NCBI GenBank assembly: GCA_002413785.1 | Contig: DHXR01000051.1 | Span: 1 to 55,871 of the forward strand | Direction of reading: 5' to 3' | DNA: 55,871 nucleotides | DNA from: Mucilaginibacter sp. UBA5151 | Lineage (GTDB): Bacteria; Bacteroidota; Bacteroidia; Sphingobacteriales; Sphingobacteriaceae | Shown: piece by piece, positions 16,513 through 25,326 of the stretch | Numbering within the stretch: position 1 is the stretch's first letter | Layout: each line of letters begins with the position of its first letter | Notes under the pieces: model-generated | The model's input: the letters and a program-made list of their open reading frames with translations, nothing else | The model's database searches: none | Told to the model about the DNA's origin: nothing | Position numbers and translations under genes: made by a program

Positions 16513-19371
16513 ATGAAATTTTTATATTTTTTTATAGCCTTTACCTTTCTGATAAGCGTAAGCGGTTACGCCCAAACCGGCAGGGATGTGCATGGAACAG
16601 TGATAGACTCAACCAAACAAAGCCTGCCCGGTTCAACTGTCAAAATTTTAATGGGAAAGGATAGCAGTACAACTGTAACCGATTCAAAGGGAGCATTTAC
16701 ATTTCCCTCAATAAAAGTTACTCAGTTCAGTTTGGTAATACAATCCATAGGCTTTCAGCCGATCAGACGCCATTTTGCTATGGATAACACCAATAACCCG
16801 GTTTTTTTGCGGCCAATAATTTTAAAGACTTCAACCACCATGTTAGGGGTGGTTGTTATCAGGGATGTATTACCGGTAAAGATAAAAGAAGATACCGTTG
16901 AATTCAATGCGGCCGCTTACCCGGTTAGGGATGGTGCGCCGGTTGAAGATATGATAAAGAAAGTGCCCGGCGCCGATGTGGACGCCCAGGGCAACGTAAC
17001 CTTCCAGGGAAAAAGCGTAACCAAGGTAAGGGTAAATGGAAAGGACTTTTTTGGCGGCGATTTAAAAACGGCAACACAGAATATGCCTGCTGATGCTGTT
17101 CAGAATATGCAGTTTGTAAACGATTATGGCGACCAGGCCAACCTTACGGGAATAAAAACAGGGGAACCCGAAACCATTTTAAATATAAATATAAAGGCAA
17201 GCCGTAACCATGGCTATTTTGGCCAGGCCAGCGCAGGCGGCGGTCAGGATGCTATACCTCAAATTGATGGCAACAAAGACCAGAGCCGTTACCTGGGCCA
17301 GTTCAATTTATTTAATTTTGAAGGCAACCGGCAGATAGCTGTGCTAAGTAACCTAAATAATACCAATACAAACCTGTTTAATTTTGGCGGCCCCGGTGGT
17401 GGTGGCGGCAGGGGAGGGGGTGGCCCTCCGGGAGGTAACAACGTTCAAAATGGCATTACCACTGCCCGTTCCATAGGGTTAAATTATCGCGACTCGTGGG
17501 GAAAAAAGATAACCGTTTATGGCAGCTACAGTTTTTCGGATAATACTGTAAATACCATCAGCAGTACAATACAAAATAACATTCTATTAATCGGAAAAAA
17601 CAAAACAAGCTCTGCCAATAACGAAACGGACAATAAGATAAACCAGCGGTTTACTTTCAATATGGAATATCGCCCGGATACGCTGGATTATTTCAAGATC
17701 AGTCCATCCTATTCGTTTGCAGGTGTTCATTCAACGCAAGCCGAAACTTTTAATCAAATGGTTGCGGATACTACGGCTTTGGCATACAATACAGCTATTT
17801 TAAGCCATTCATCATCCCCTGCTTACGGGATAAATGTTTTGTACAACCACAGGTTCAACGGTCATGGGCGAAACTTCAGTATAAATTCAGGCGTGGGCAG
17901 ATCGACAAATGACCAGTATCAGAACCCGGATAATACCTATACTAAAATTACAACTGCGCCAACTGTTCCGGCCAACCAGTTTATCACTACTAATGCCAAT
18001 ACAGATACCCTGGGAACATATATTTCCTACATAGAGCCCATCGGAAAGCGTTCGTACGTTGAGGTGAATTACAATTACAAGCATAGCTACACCACATCCG
18101 ATAAAGAAACAGATACCCTAAGCAATGCAGGCCAGCTAAACCAATATCCTCTGCTAAGCAATGATTATAACTACACCTTTATAACCAATCGTTTCGGGCT
18201 TAATTACCGCTTTGTTGAAAAGAAATACAACTACGTTTTAGGGGTTACGGCACAACCGTCTGAATTAGACGGCAGCTCGCTAAATATAGCGCCAACAAAG
18301 GTGACAAGTTTTAATTTTTCGCCAAACGCGCATTTTATTTATAATTTCTCGCGTACACAATCATTCAGCGCAAACTTTAGCGGCAGCAGTGTAATGCCTT
18401 CCTATACACAGTTGCAGCCAGTACCTGATCTGAGCAACGCATTATACCCGGTAATAGGTAACCCTAACCTAAACCCACAGTATAATAACACCTTGTCATT
18501 AAAGTACAATCATTTTAATTTTGAATCGGGCAACGTATTTTTCAGCAATTTCTCCCTTATACAGGCGGATAATTATATTGCCAGCAACACGATTTATTAC
18601 CCGGACAATTACACGCCAAATACCCATTTGTCAAAAACTACGGGTACCAGTTATGCGAACGCTAACGGGTACTATTCAACGTCTGCTTTTTTTGTATTCA
18701 ATAAACCCTGGGAGAAGAGAAAATATAATTTATTCCTTGTGGGCAATTTCTCTTACAGTAACAATATCTCTTACATTACAGATATTGCGCCTGCTACCTT
18801 TGAGGAAACCACCGAAAAGAATATCGCCAAAACATTGACTGCCTCACAGGGTATCCGGTTCAGGCTTGATATAACCGACGTAGTTGATGCAGAGGCTAAC
18901 ACTACCTACCGCATCAATTCGTCACAAAACTCTATACACCAATCGGGCATACAGGACAACTTCAGAATCTGGATAGTTGGCCTTAATGGCAAAAACTATT
19001 TTTTTAAGGATTGGACCTATAGTTACGATTACTCAAAAACATTTTATTACGGTTACGCCGGTGCAAAAAACCCGAATGTGTTTAACACTTACTTAGAGCG
19101 CAGGTTTTTAAAAGGCAACATGGCTACCCTGCGTTTTTCCGTGCTCGACGTATTTAACCAGAACACCGGTTATTCGAGCACACAAACAAGCAGTTATACT
19201 TCACAAAGTAACTATAACCGGTTGGGGCGTTATTACCTGCTAACTTTTACCTACCGTTTCTCGAAAATGGCGGGTAAAGCACCTGAACGCGGTCCGGGAC
19301 GTGGTTTTGGCCCTCCTCCCGGTGGCGGACCGATGGGAGGCCCTCCGGGTGGTGGACCGATGGGCGATTAG
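16513..19371 (+). CDS. Outer-membrane beta-barrel protein with N-terminal CarboxypepD_reg domain (TonB-receptor-like)
   Basis: About 952 residues from the ATG at 16513; a TTG at 16489 would add eight residues before the signal peptide and seems less likely. Order: signal peptide ending at GYAQ, CarboxypepD_reg beta-sandwich (about 25-105), plug-like domain (VRDGAPVEDMIKKVPGADVD), then a large barrel of the OMP_b-brl_3 type found in Bacteroidota. No SusD partner is present, so it is not a standard glycan importer; peptide or metal-chelate handling is possible. Unusual are two Gly/Pro-rich low-complexity stretches, near residue 292-310 and as the last ~27 residues with repeated GPPGGGPMG. It is divergent from the LytS/LytTR pair. 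Confidence 0.88.
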   Translation: MKFLYFFIAFTFLISVSGYAQTGRDVHGTVIDSTKQSLPGSTVKILMGKDSSTTVTDSKGAFTFPSIKVTQFSLVIQSIGFQPIRRHFAMDNTNNPVFLRPIILKTSTTMLGVVVIRDVLPVKIKEDTVEFNAAAYPVRDGAPVEDMIKKVPGADVDAQGNVTFQGKSVTKVRVNGKDFFGGDLKTATQNMPADAVQNMQFVNDYGDQANLTGIKTGEPETILNINIKASRNHGYFGQASAGGGQDAIPQIDGNKDQSRYLGQFNLFNFEGNRQIAVLSNLNNTNTNLFNFGGPGGGGGRGGGGPPGGNNVQNGITTARSIGLNYRDSWGKKITVYGSYSFSDNTVNTISSTIQNNILLIGKNKTSSANNETDNKINQRFTFNMEYRPDTLDYFKISPSYSFAGVHSTQAETFNQMVADTTALAYNTAILSHSSSPAYGINVLYNHRFNGHGRNFSINSGVGRSTNDQYQNPDNTYTKITTAPTVPANQFITTNANTDTLGTYISYIEPIGKRSYVEVNYNYKHSYTTSDKETDTLSNAGQLNQYPLLSNDYNYTFITNRFGLNYRFVEKKYNYVLGVTAQPSELDGSSLNIAPTKVTSFNFSPNAHFIYNFSRTQSFSANFSGSSVMPSYTQLQPVPDLSNALYPVIGNPNLNPQYNNTLSLKYNHFNFESGNVFFSNFSLIQADNYIASNTIYYPDNYTPNTHLSKTTGTSYANANGYYSTSAFFVFNKPWEKRKYNLFLVGNFSYSNNISYITDIAPATFEETTEKNIAKTLTASQGIRFRLDITDVVDAEANTTYRINSSQNSIHQSGIQDNFRIWIVGLNGKNYFFKDWTYSYDYSKTFYYGYAGAKNPNVFNTYLERRFLKGNMATLRFSVLDVFNQNTGYSSTQTSSYTSQSNYNRLGRYYLLTFTYRFSKMAGKAPERGPGRGFGPPPGGGPMGGPPGGGPMGD

Positions 19372-19427
19372 GTTGATGCCATTCAAACAAATTTCAAATT
19401 CAATATATTTTAACCAAAAAACAGAAC

Positions 19428-19994
19428 ATGAAAAAGATCACATTATTAGCGGCAGTTTTATTAGCAAGCACTGCCTTATTTGCCCAAACGAAATGGAACG
19501 TTGATAAAGCGCATGCCAAAATCGGGTTCACCGTAACACACATGATGCTATCTGATGTGGACGGCAATTTCAAAAAATTTGATGCGACGTTAACTTCTTC
19601 AAAAGATGATCTCAGCGATGCCGTTTTCGGGATAACAATTGATGCCGCTTCAGTTAGTACAGACAATGAAATGCGCGATAAGGATGTAAAAGGAGATCAC
19701 TTTTTCGATGTTGCAAAATACCCGCTGATCACTTTTAAAAGCACATCGATCAGTAAAACCGATGGAAAAAAATATAAACTGACCGGAAACTTAACCCTGC
19801 ATGGCGTAACAAAATCAGTTACTTTGGACCTGGTTTTCAATGGTGTGGGCAATAGTATGATGACCCATAAACCGGTGGCGGGTTTTAAAGTTACCGGCAC
19901 AATAAACCGTACTGATTTTGGTGTAGGATCGATACCTGCTGCTATTGTAAGTGAAGAGGTTGAATTAAGGGCAAATGGCGAATTTGACCAGTAG
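19428..19994 (+). CDS. YceI family periplasmic protein
   Basis: A 188-residue exported protein with a signal peptide (KKITLLAAVLLASTALFAQ). The mature part begins TKWNVDKAHAKIGFTVTHMM and shows the YceI signatures SDVDGNFKKFDATL, HFFDVAKYPLITFKSTSI, and LTGNLTLHGVTKSVTLDL. The family forms a lipocalin-like barrel that binds polyisoprenoids or similar amphiphiles in the periplasm. It lies 56 bp after the barrel protein gene on the same strand and may be co-transcribed. A hairpin array follows the stop codon. Confidence 0.93.
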   Translation: MKKITLLAAVLLASTALFAQTKWNVDKAHAKIGFTVTHMMLSDVDGNFKKFDATLTSSKDDLSDAVFGITIDAASVSTDNEMRDKDVKGDHFFDVAKYPLITFKSTSISKTDGKKYKLTGNLTLHGVTKSVTLDLVFNGVGNSMMTHKPVAGFKVTGTINRTDFGVGSIPAAIVSEEVELRANGEFDQ

Positions 19995-20014
19995 TTGCTT
20001 GGTTTTGAGTGGTT

Positions 20015-20080
20015 TAAAAGGTTGTAAGTGTTGTGAATTTAAACTATTACAACCTCTGTAACCTTTTCAACCTCTTACAA
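20015..20080 (+). repeat. Inverted array of AGGTTGTAA / TTACAACCT words (terminator candidate)
   Basis: aaaaggttgtaagtgttgt (20019-20034) is followed by ttacaacctctgtaacctttt and caacctcttacaac up to 20080, forming a stable imperfect hairpin just after the YceI stop. It probably ends the transcript. Confidence 0.55.
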
Positions 20081-20236
20081 CAGAATAAAGACCTTGTAGT
20101 TTCTTCAGGGACATGGGAAAAGATTAATGTGAGAAATTGATCTGGATTTAGTTGATTGTTATTGGATTTTTAATTCATAACAGGGCGTTCCGGGGTGAGA
20201 TACGGGACGCTTTTTTTACGCAAAATGTGATTAATG

Positions 20237-20454
20237 TTAACGTGAGTTCGATATAAGAATTGGATATCATTGCAATTTGCCCCATCGGGGCTACCGCTTT
20301 GTAGAAACCAAATAACAAGGACAATTGCCACGTCAGTGGCTACCCTTCGCGAATTGGGTAGCCACTGACGTGGCAAAAATAACGTTTGAATAATGTGCTA
20401 CAAAGCGGTAGCCCCGATGGGGCAAAGATTTTTCTTACATCGAACTCACGTTAA
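20237..20454. mobile_element. 218-bp inverted-repeat element (MITE-like)
   Basis: The ends are 16-bp perfect inverted repeats (ttaacgtgagttcgat at 20237-20252, complement at 20439-20454). Inside, two further inverted pairs are nested: the tgccccatcggggctaccgc arm (20278-20297, complement 20407-20424) and the tgccacgtcagtggctaccc arm (20326-20345, complement 20356-20375). The whole element is a near-palindrome. It encodes no protein. It may be a non-autonomous transposable element or a large structured repeat. Confidence 0.65.
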
Positions 20455-20702
20455 TGTTAAGTGCCTTTTAAAAAACTTCAGGGTATGGCGCCGGGGTGTA
20501 ACAATGCTGAAACATTCATCAATGACGTAAAAAGGAGATAATAATTTGACTTTTTTAGGGTTTCCTTTGCATTCACCATTCGGTTAACGGGCTTATCAAA
20601 ATTAAAGTTTGGTATTACCAATTAAACTATTTGATAAAATAAAAGTCATACTGGATTACGGGTAAATAAATAATTTAGCCATCAGATTAATTGCGGATAT
20701 AG

Positions 20703-20860
20703 TTGAAGACACGTAAATATTTACTTTGCATAGCCGCCGTTTTAAGTTTCTTTACGGCATTTTCCCAGCAGGGCCCTTTAGCCGCAAGGATACAAAATAC
20801 GGGTTCCGGCACATCCGCCAGGCTGATCGTTGATTCCCGGCTACCGCAAGCAATTTGGCT
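20703..20860 (+). pseudogene. Stub of an exported protein gene cut by a repeat
   Basis: From a TTG at 20703 the frame encodes a convincing signal peptide (KYLLCIAAVLSFFTAFSQQ) and about 20 more residues. From about 20841 the codons are those of the dispersed repeat, and the frame ends at 20921. No downstream continuation is visible. I read it as a truncated secreted protein, not a functional small gene; the mature function cannot be told. Confidence 0.35.
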
Positions 20861-21034
20861 ACCGCAAGCGTCCTCGCTTGTGGCCAGCATGCTTATAGCC
20901 GAAATGCCAGCCGATGGATAAGGTGATCACTGATTAAGACATAAAAAACCTAAGACATGCGATAAATGCAAGGACGGCAGTGCAATGCGTTTACCTGAGA
21001 TGCGGGTCACAAGCGGGGAAGCTTGCGGCGGTAG
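20841..21034. repeat. Dispersed ~190-bp repeat, copy A
   Basis: The stretch aligns with 24533-24729 (copy B) in the same orientation. Both begin with an accgcaag/accacaag-caattt word, carry gcaagcgtcc.cgcttgtgg near the start and the complement cacaagcgg near the end, and share gataaatgcaa.gacgg in the middle. The terminal inverted words make each copy a loose stem-loop. From here to 21605 I see no gene; a small hairpin lies at 21416-21433. Confidence 0.6.
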
Positions 21035-21638
21035 TGTATTGACTACGGCGTAGGCACCGGCGGTTCGCGGTTTTTTTTTGTAAACCTGGGCGAAGTGTTT
21101 TAATTGACCAGGATAAATAATTGAATGCCGGAAAATATTAAATTTTACATTATACCTTTGCGGCTGCGTGAATTTCATGCTGACTACAGAATTTTTTTTT
21201 ACTATTGTGGCTTTGCGATGGCCTGATCCGTAGTCTGTCTTTCGCTAACATCTGTGCAACGGTTTATCCCGGTTGTTTGTCAAAAAAAGATTAAACGTAT
21301 GTAAGGACAAACATAAGGAAGTAAACGATGTTCCAAATAGGGAGAAATGATTAAGAAAGAAATCAGCAAAAGCATCAATAGAACTACCTCTAAATGATAT
21401 GATAATAAAAAAACCGGCAGTATATAAGCTGCCGACCCACGATAAATGCAATCGCTGACAACTTCGGGCTTAAACAGAAGATCCGGTTGCTTTTAAGCAC
21501 TAACTAATCTTTAATAAGCAAAAGCTTTCAAAAAACATTTTATATTTTATACAAAATCGAAAATTACCCGGTAGGGGTTTGATTTGTCAGAAACCATTTT
21601 AGCGCATGTGCAAAACTTTAAAGCCCGGATATATTAAA

Positions 21639-24254
21639 ATGATGATGCGCTATTTTTTCGGCATGTTTTTATTTATGCCGTTGCTTTGCTTTTCCCAGCA
21701 AAAAGATACCCTCGTTAAAAAGACAGATACTATAAGAGTTAAAGCAGACAGCATTAAAAAAGATTCAACGCAGCAAAGTACCGGAGTGCATGGTATAATA
21801 ACCGATGCTGTTTCAGGAAAGCCGCTTGCATATATCGGGGTCGGTTTTACGGGCAGTAATTTCGGGACCCGTTCTGATGAGCATGGTTATTATACATTAA
21901 CAGCACAAGGGTCATTCAGGCAGGTGAAATTTATTTTTATGGGTTATAAGTCACTATTAAAACCCATTACCCCCGGTCGCGACCAGGTGCTTAATGTAAA
22001 ATTAGAAAGCAGCCAGACACAGCTGAAGGAGGTAGTAATTAAATCGGCCAGAAAACAACGCTACAGGAATAAAGGCAATCCGGCGGTTGAGTTAATTCAA
22101 CAGGTTATTGATCATAAAAGTGAAAATAAAATGGAAGATGCAGATTATCTTCAGTATGATCAGTACGAAAGGATCGCGTTTTCACTCGTTGACCTTTCTC
22201 CCAAATTCCTTAATGGTAAATTTTTTGCGAAATACCGGTTTTTATTAGATACCAGCCAGGTGGCCGACGGTAAAAAACAGCCCGCGCTGCCGGTGTATAT
22301 GAGTGAAAAACTTTCCCAATATTTTTACAGAAAGAACCCTGAAAAAGCCATCACGGTGCAGCATGAGCACAAAGAAGTTGATTTCAATAGTTTTATAGAT
22401 TCAAAAGGGCTCGACACCTACCTGAACCGCCTTTATGGCCAGGTGGATATTTATTCAAACAATATCTTTATCCTTACCAATCAATTTTTAAGCCCTATTG
22501 CCGATCATTCCCCTGCGTTTTATAAATTTTTTATCACCGATACCATTCAATCCGGCAATCAAAAGCTTATAGAATTAAGTTTCGTGCCCCGGAACCGGGG
22601 CGACCTGCTTTTTGAAGGCAAATTACTGGTCACCATGGATGGGCATTATGCTGTGAAAGGTGCGGACCTGAATATCGACAAGCACATTAACCTGAATTTT
22701 CTGCGTTCAGTTCATATACACCTGGATTTTGAACCCCAGGCCGGTGCGCGGTATTTCCTTGTAAAAAGTGATTTAAAGGCAGATTTTGGATTGTTTAAGG
22801 ACAAAGGCGCTGGTTTTGCCGGTGAGCGTACAGTGTTTTTTAATAATTACAAATTGAATACTGCCCTTCCATCGCCATTTTACGATGGCAGCAGTTCGCA
22901 AACAGCACCGGATACAGGTAAAATTGGACCGGCCTTTTGGGCCAAACACCGCACCGACACGCTGGCCGGCGCACAGGCGAAAGTGTATTCCAATATCGAT
23001 AGCCTTGAAACTATACCTTCCTTTAAAAGGGCCATGTGGATAGCCAAGCTTGTAATTGGTTCATACGGAGACCTGGGGCCTGTACAACTGGGGCCATTTG
23101 ACGCCTTGTATTCTTTCAATACTGTAGAAGGGACCCGTTTTAGCGTTGGCGGCAGAACCACTCCTGAATTTAATAAATCTATCTATTTAGAGGGTTATAC
23201 CGCTTATGGTTTCAAAGACCAGCGCGTTAAATATTACCTGAGCAGCGCCTTTTCTTTCAACCAGCAGGCACCTTACCTGTTCCCGAATAATTATTTAAAA
23301 GTCAGCTACCAGTATGATACCGATATTCCGGGTCAAAATTTTCTGATTGATAAAGGACAAAGTTTACTGGAATCATTCACACGAAATAAAAGTGACCTGT
23401 GGCTGTACAACAGGATTTTTAAATTGAACTACGTAAGGGATTTTCAAAATCATTTCTCCTATAATATTGAATTTAAAAACTGGCAGCAGCAACCTGCCGG
23501 AACGCTTGTTTACCAGGCGACTGATCCGTTAAACAATCACCCGGTAAGCCGGCTAACAACCACCGAAGTAAACCTTTTGCTGCGTTACGCACCAAACGAG
23601 AAGTTTTTAGAGGGCACAGTTCACCGGTTTACCATACCAAGTAAATATCCGATTTTTACAATGGGTATTAATTATGGTGTTAAAGGCCTTGTTAACGGGG
23701 AATACAATTATTTGAATTTAAGCGCTAAGATTTATAAACGTTTTTACCTGTCGCAATTGGGATATACAGATGTAACGCTACTGGGAGGGGCCGTATTAGG
23801 GCAGGTCCCGTTTCCATTGCTGGCCATTTTGCCTGCCAACCAAACTTATGTGTATGACAGCAATGGCTATAACATGATGAACTTCCTTGAATTTGTAAGT
23901 GATCATTATGCAGGCCTCAATGTAACGCATTATTTCGGTGGTTTTTTCCTGAATAAGATTCCGCTGATCGAAAGTCTTAAACTGCGCGAAATCCTTTCAT
24001 TCAAAATTTTGTATGGCGGCCTCCGGGATCAAAATAACCCGTCTATCCATACCAATCTTTATAAGTTCCCCACTTATGCCAACGGAGCACCGGCCACCTA
24101 TATACTTGGAAATACCCCTTATGTTGAAGCCGGCGCAGGGATAAGCAACATATTTAAGGTTTTACGGGTAGATGTCATCCACCGCTTTAATTACCTGAAT
24201 CAACCCGGGGTTACCCCATGGGGGCTGCGGTTCAGCTTTTCACCTGATTTATAA
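21639..24254 (+). CDS. DUF5686 and CarboxypepD_reg domain protein
   Basis: About 872 residues from the ATG triplet at 21639; the ATG at 21606 would place an 11-residue basic leader before the signal peptide. Order: signal peptide (RYFFGMFLFMPLLCFSQQ), a Ser/Lys/Asp-rich linker, CarboxypepD_reg sandwich (about residues 50-135, GIITDAVSGKPLAYIGVGF), then the long DUF5686 region predicted to be outer-membrane beta-barrel. This protein type is common in Bacteroidota and functionally uncharacterised; it is thought to be an outer-membrane transporter-like protein. It is monocistronic, flanked by repeats on both sides. No regulatory site is evident. Confidence 0.88.
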   Translation: MMMRYFFGMFLFMPLLCFSQQKDTLVKKTDTIRVKADSIKKDSTQQSTGVHGIITDAVSGKPLAYIGVGFTGSNFGTRSDEHGYYTLTAQGSFRQVKFIFMGYKSLLKPITPGRDQVLNVKLESSQTQLKEVVIKSARKQRYRNKGNPAVELIQQVIDHKSENKMEDADYLQYDQYERIAFSLVDLSPKFLNGKFFAKYRFLLDTSQVADGKKQPALPVYMSEKLSQYFYRKNPEKAITVQHEHKEVDFNSFIDSKGLDTYLNRLYGQVDIYSNNIFILTNQFLSPIADHSPAFYKFFITDTIQSGNQKLIELSFVPRNRGDLLFEGKLLVTMDGHYAVKGADLNIDKHINLNFLRSVHIHLDFEPQAGARYFLVKSDLKADFGLFKDKGAGFAGERTVFFNNYKLNTALPSPFYDGSSSQTAPDTGKIGPAFWAKHRTDTLAGAQAKVYSNIDSLETIPSFKRAMWIAKLVIGSYGDLGPVQLGPFDALYSFNTVEGTRFSVGGRTTPEFNKSIYLEGYTAYGFKDQRVKYYLSSAFSFNQQAPYLFPNNYLKVSYQYDTDIPGQNFLIDKGQSLLESFTRNKSDLWLYNRIFKLNYVRDFQNHFSYNIEFKNWQQQPAGTLVYQATDPLNNHPVSRLTTTEVNLLLRYAPNEKFLEGTVHRFTIPSKYPIFTMGINYGVKGLVNGEYNYLNLSAKIYKRFYLSQLGYTDVTLLGGAVLGQVPFPLLAILPANQTYVYDSNGYNMMNFLEFVSDHYAGLNVTHYFGGFFLNKIPLIESLKLREILSFKILYGGLRDQNNPSIHTNLYKFPTYANGAPATYILGNTPYVEAGAGISNIFKVLRVDVIHRFNYLNQPGVTPWGLRFSFSPDL

Positions 24255-24329
24255 AATGGTATCATCAAAATTTCACAAGGCGCAATTATTTTTGAAGCCA
24301 AATACCCGTCAGATAAATTGAGAGTTTTC

Positions 24330-24531
24330 AAATAATCCTGTAATCCTTTAATCAGGAAAATCATGGTTCAGACAAGCTGTCCGTCTGTTTTTGGGTGTCA
24401 CAGGGGGGAATAGCTATGCTTTTGTCTGAACCATGATTTGTAGGATTATAGGATGTCCATGATGCTTATAAAGTTTTTTAAATCCTGCAATATTTTAATC
24501 AGGAAAATCATGGTTCAGATAAGCTGTCCCT
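24330..24531. repeat. Repeats of an AATCAGGAAAATCATGGTTCAG unit
   Basis: Two direct copies (about 24332-24385 and 24479-24530) share the word aggaaaatcatggttcaga. An inverted partial copy lies between them (24423-24452, tctgaaccatgattt). Together they form a hairpin-capable cluster directly downstream of the DUF5686 gene. The unit looks like a dispersed palindromic repeat, not coding DNA. Confidence 0.55.
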
Positions 24532-24532
24532 G

Positions 24533-24729
24533 CCACCACAAGCAATTTTCTTTTTAGCTGCCGCAAGCGTCCCCGCTTGTGGCCCGCATGCTTGCAGCCG
24601 ATATGCGGGGAAATGGTTAAAGTGTTACTGATTAAGATGTAAAACCCTAAAACAGCGGGATAAATGCAATGACGGTAGCGCATTGCGTTTACTTAGCGTG
24701 CGGGCCACAAGCGGCAGCAGTGACAGTAG
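24533..24729. repeat. Dispersed ~190-bp repeat, copy B
   Basis: Second copy of the repeat at 20841-21034, same orientation, with most blocks conserved but many point changes and small indels. Its ends are complementary (gcaagcgtccccgcttgtgg against gggccacaagcgg). It lies 3.5 kb from copy A on the other side of the DUF5686 gene, so the two could mediate deletion of that gene by recombination. Confidence 0.6.
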
Positions 24730-24950
24730 TAAACAAATGATTATTCAGCCCAACACCCGCTTGCAAATCCCTGCCAAATTTCGTATATTTACTTTATAAA
24801 ATCGGCCAGGCAAATTTTACAGACAGAAATAAAAAACACGCGCCAGGCCCCTTTTTTTCGGGTAAATTTTCCAATTTCTTTGAGCCTATCTTGTATAGGC
24901 TTTATATACAATAGGTTAACAAAATTAAAGTCCGATTTTTTGCCATAGGC

Positions 24951-25138
24951 TAAACGCATTTAGCCTTCAAATTACCGATTTTTATCACGCCCTAAATGCG
25001 TTTAGCCTTCAAATTGATCGAAATTATCACGCCCTAAACGCATTTAGCCTTCAGAAATCAAATTTTTATCACACCCTAAATGTGTTTTGCCTTCGCGATT
25101 TATTTTTTTGTCACGCCCTAAACGCGTTTTGCCTCTCC
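24951..25138 (+). repeat. Five 42-bp tandem units with a palindromic core
   Basis: Units start at 24951, 24993, 25035, 25077 and 25119, exactly 42 bp apart. Each carries ctaaaygcrtttag, a near-perfect palindrome, then gccttc and an AT-rich stretch ending in tttttatcacgcc. Units 1 and 3 have ctaaacgcatttag and unit 2 has its exact reverse complement, so the palindromic core is kept while bases change. A degenerate half-unit precedes unit 1. The array ends about 190 bp before the aldolase start. Between 24730 and 24950 nothing else is visible; a cccgatagctatcggg palindrome follows at 25147-25162. Confidence 0.75.
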
Positions 25139-25326
25139 TAACCTCCCGATAGCTATCGGGATCAACCAATTTCACTAACTTTGCCTTACCCATTGAATTA
25201 ATTAAAGATTATATTCTAAAATTCTTAATTAAATAATAACTATTGATTAAACTTGTTAAATTGAAAACTGTTAACTGAAATCACGGGCAGGATGTATCCC
25301 GATCCCCCTTTAAGGAAGCAAAAGCA

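Noticed and set aside
20170..20376. Minus-strand 68-codon frame
   Set aside because: It lies inside the inverted-repeat element and is a by-product of its palindromic arms.
21245..21451. Minus-strand 68-codon hydrophobic frame
   Set aside because: No start context, no homology recognised, and AT-rich composition gives such hydrophobic frames by chance.
24951..25138. CRISPR array
   Set aside because: The period is regular, but there are no unique spacers: the whole 42-bp unit is repeated with drift, and no cas gene is present.
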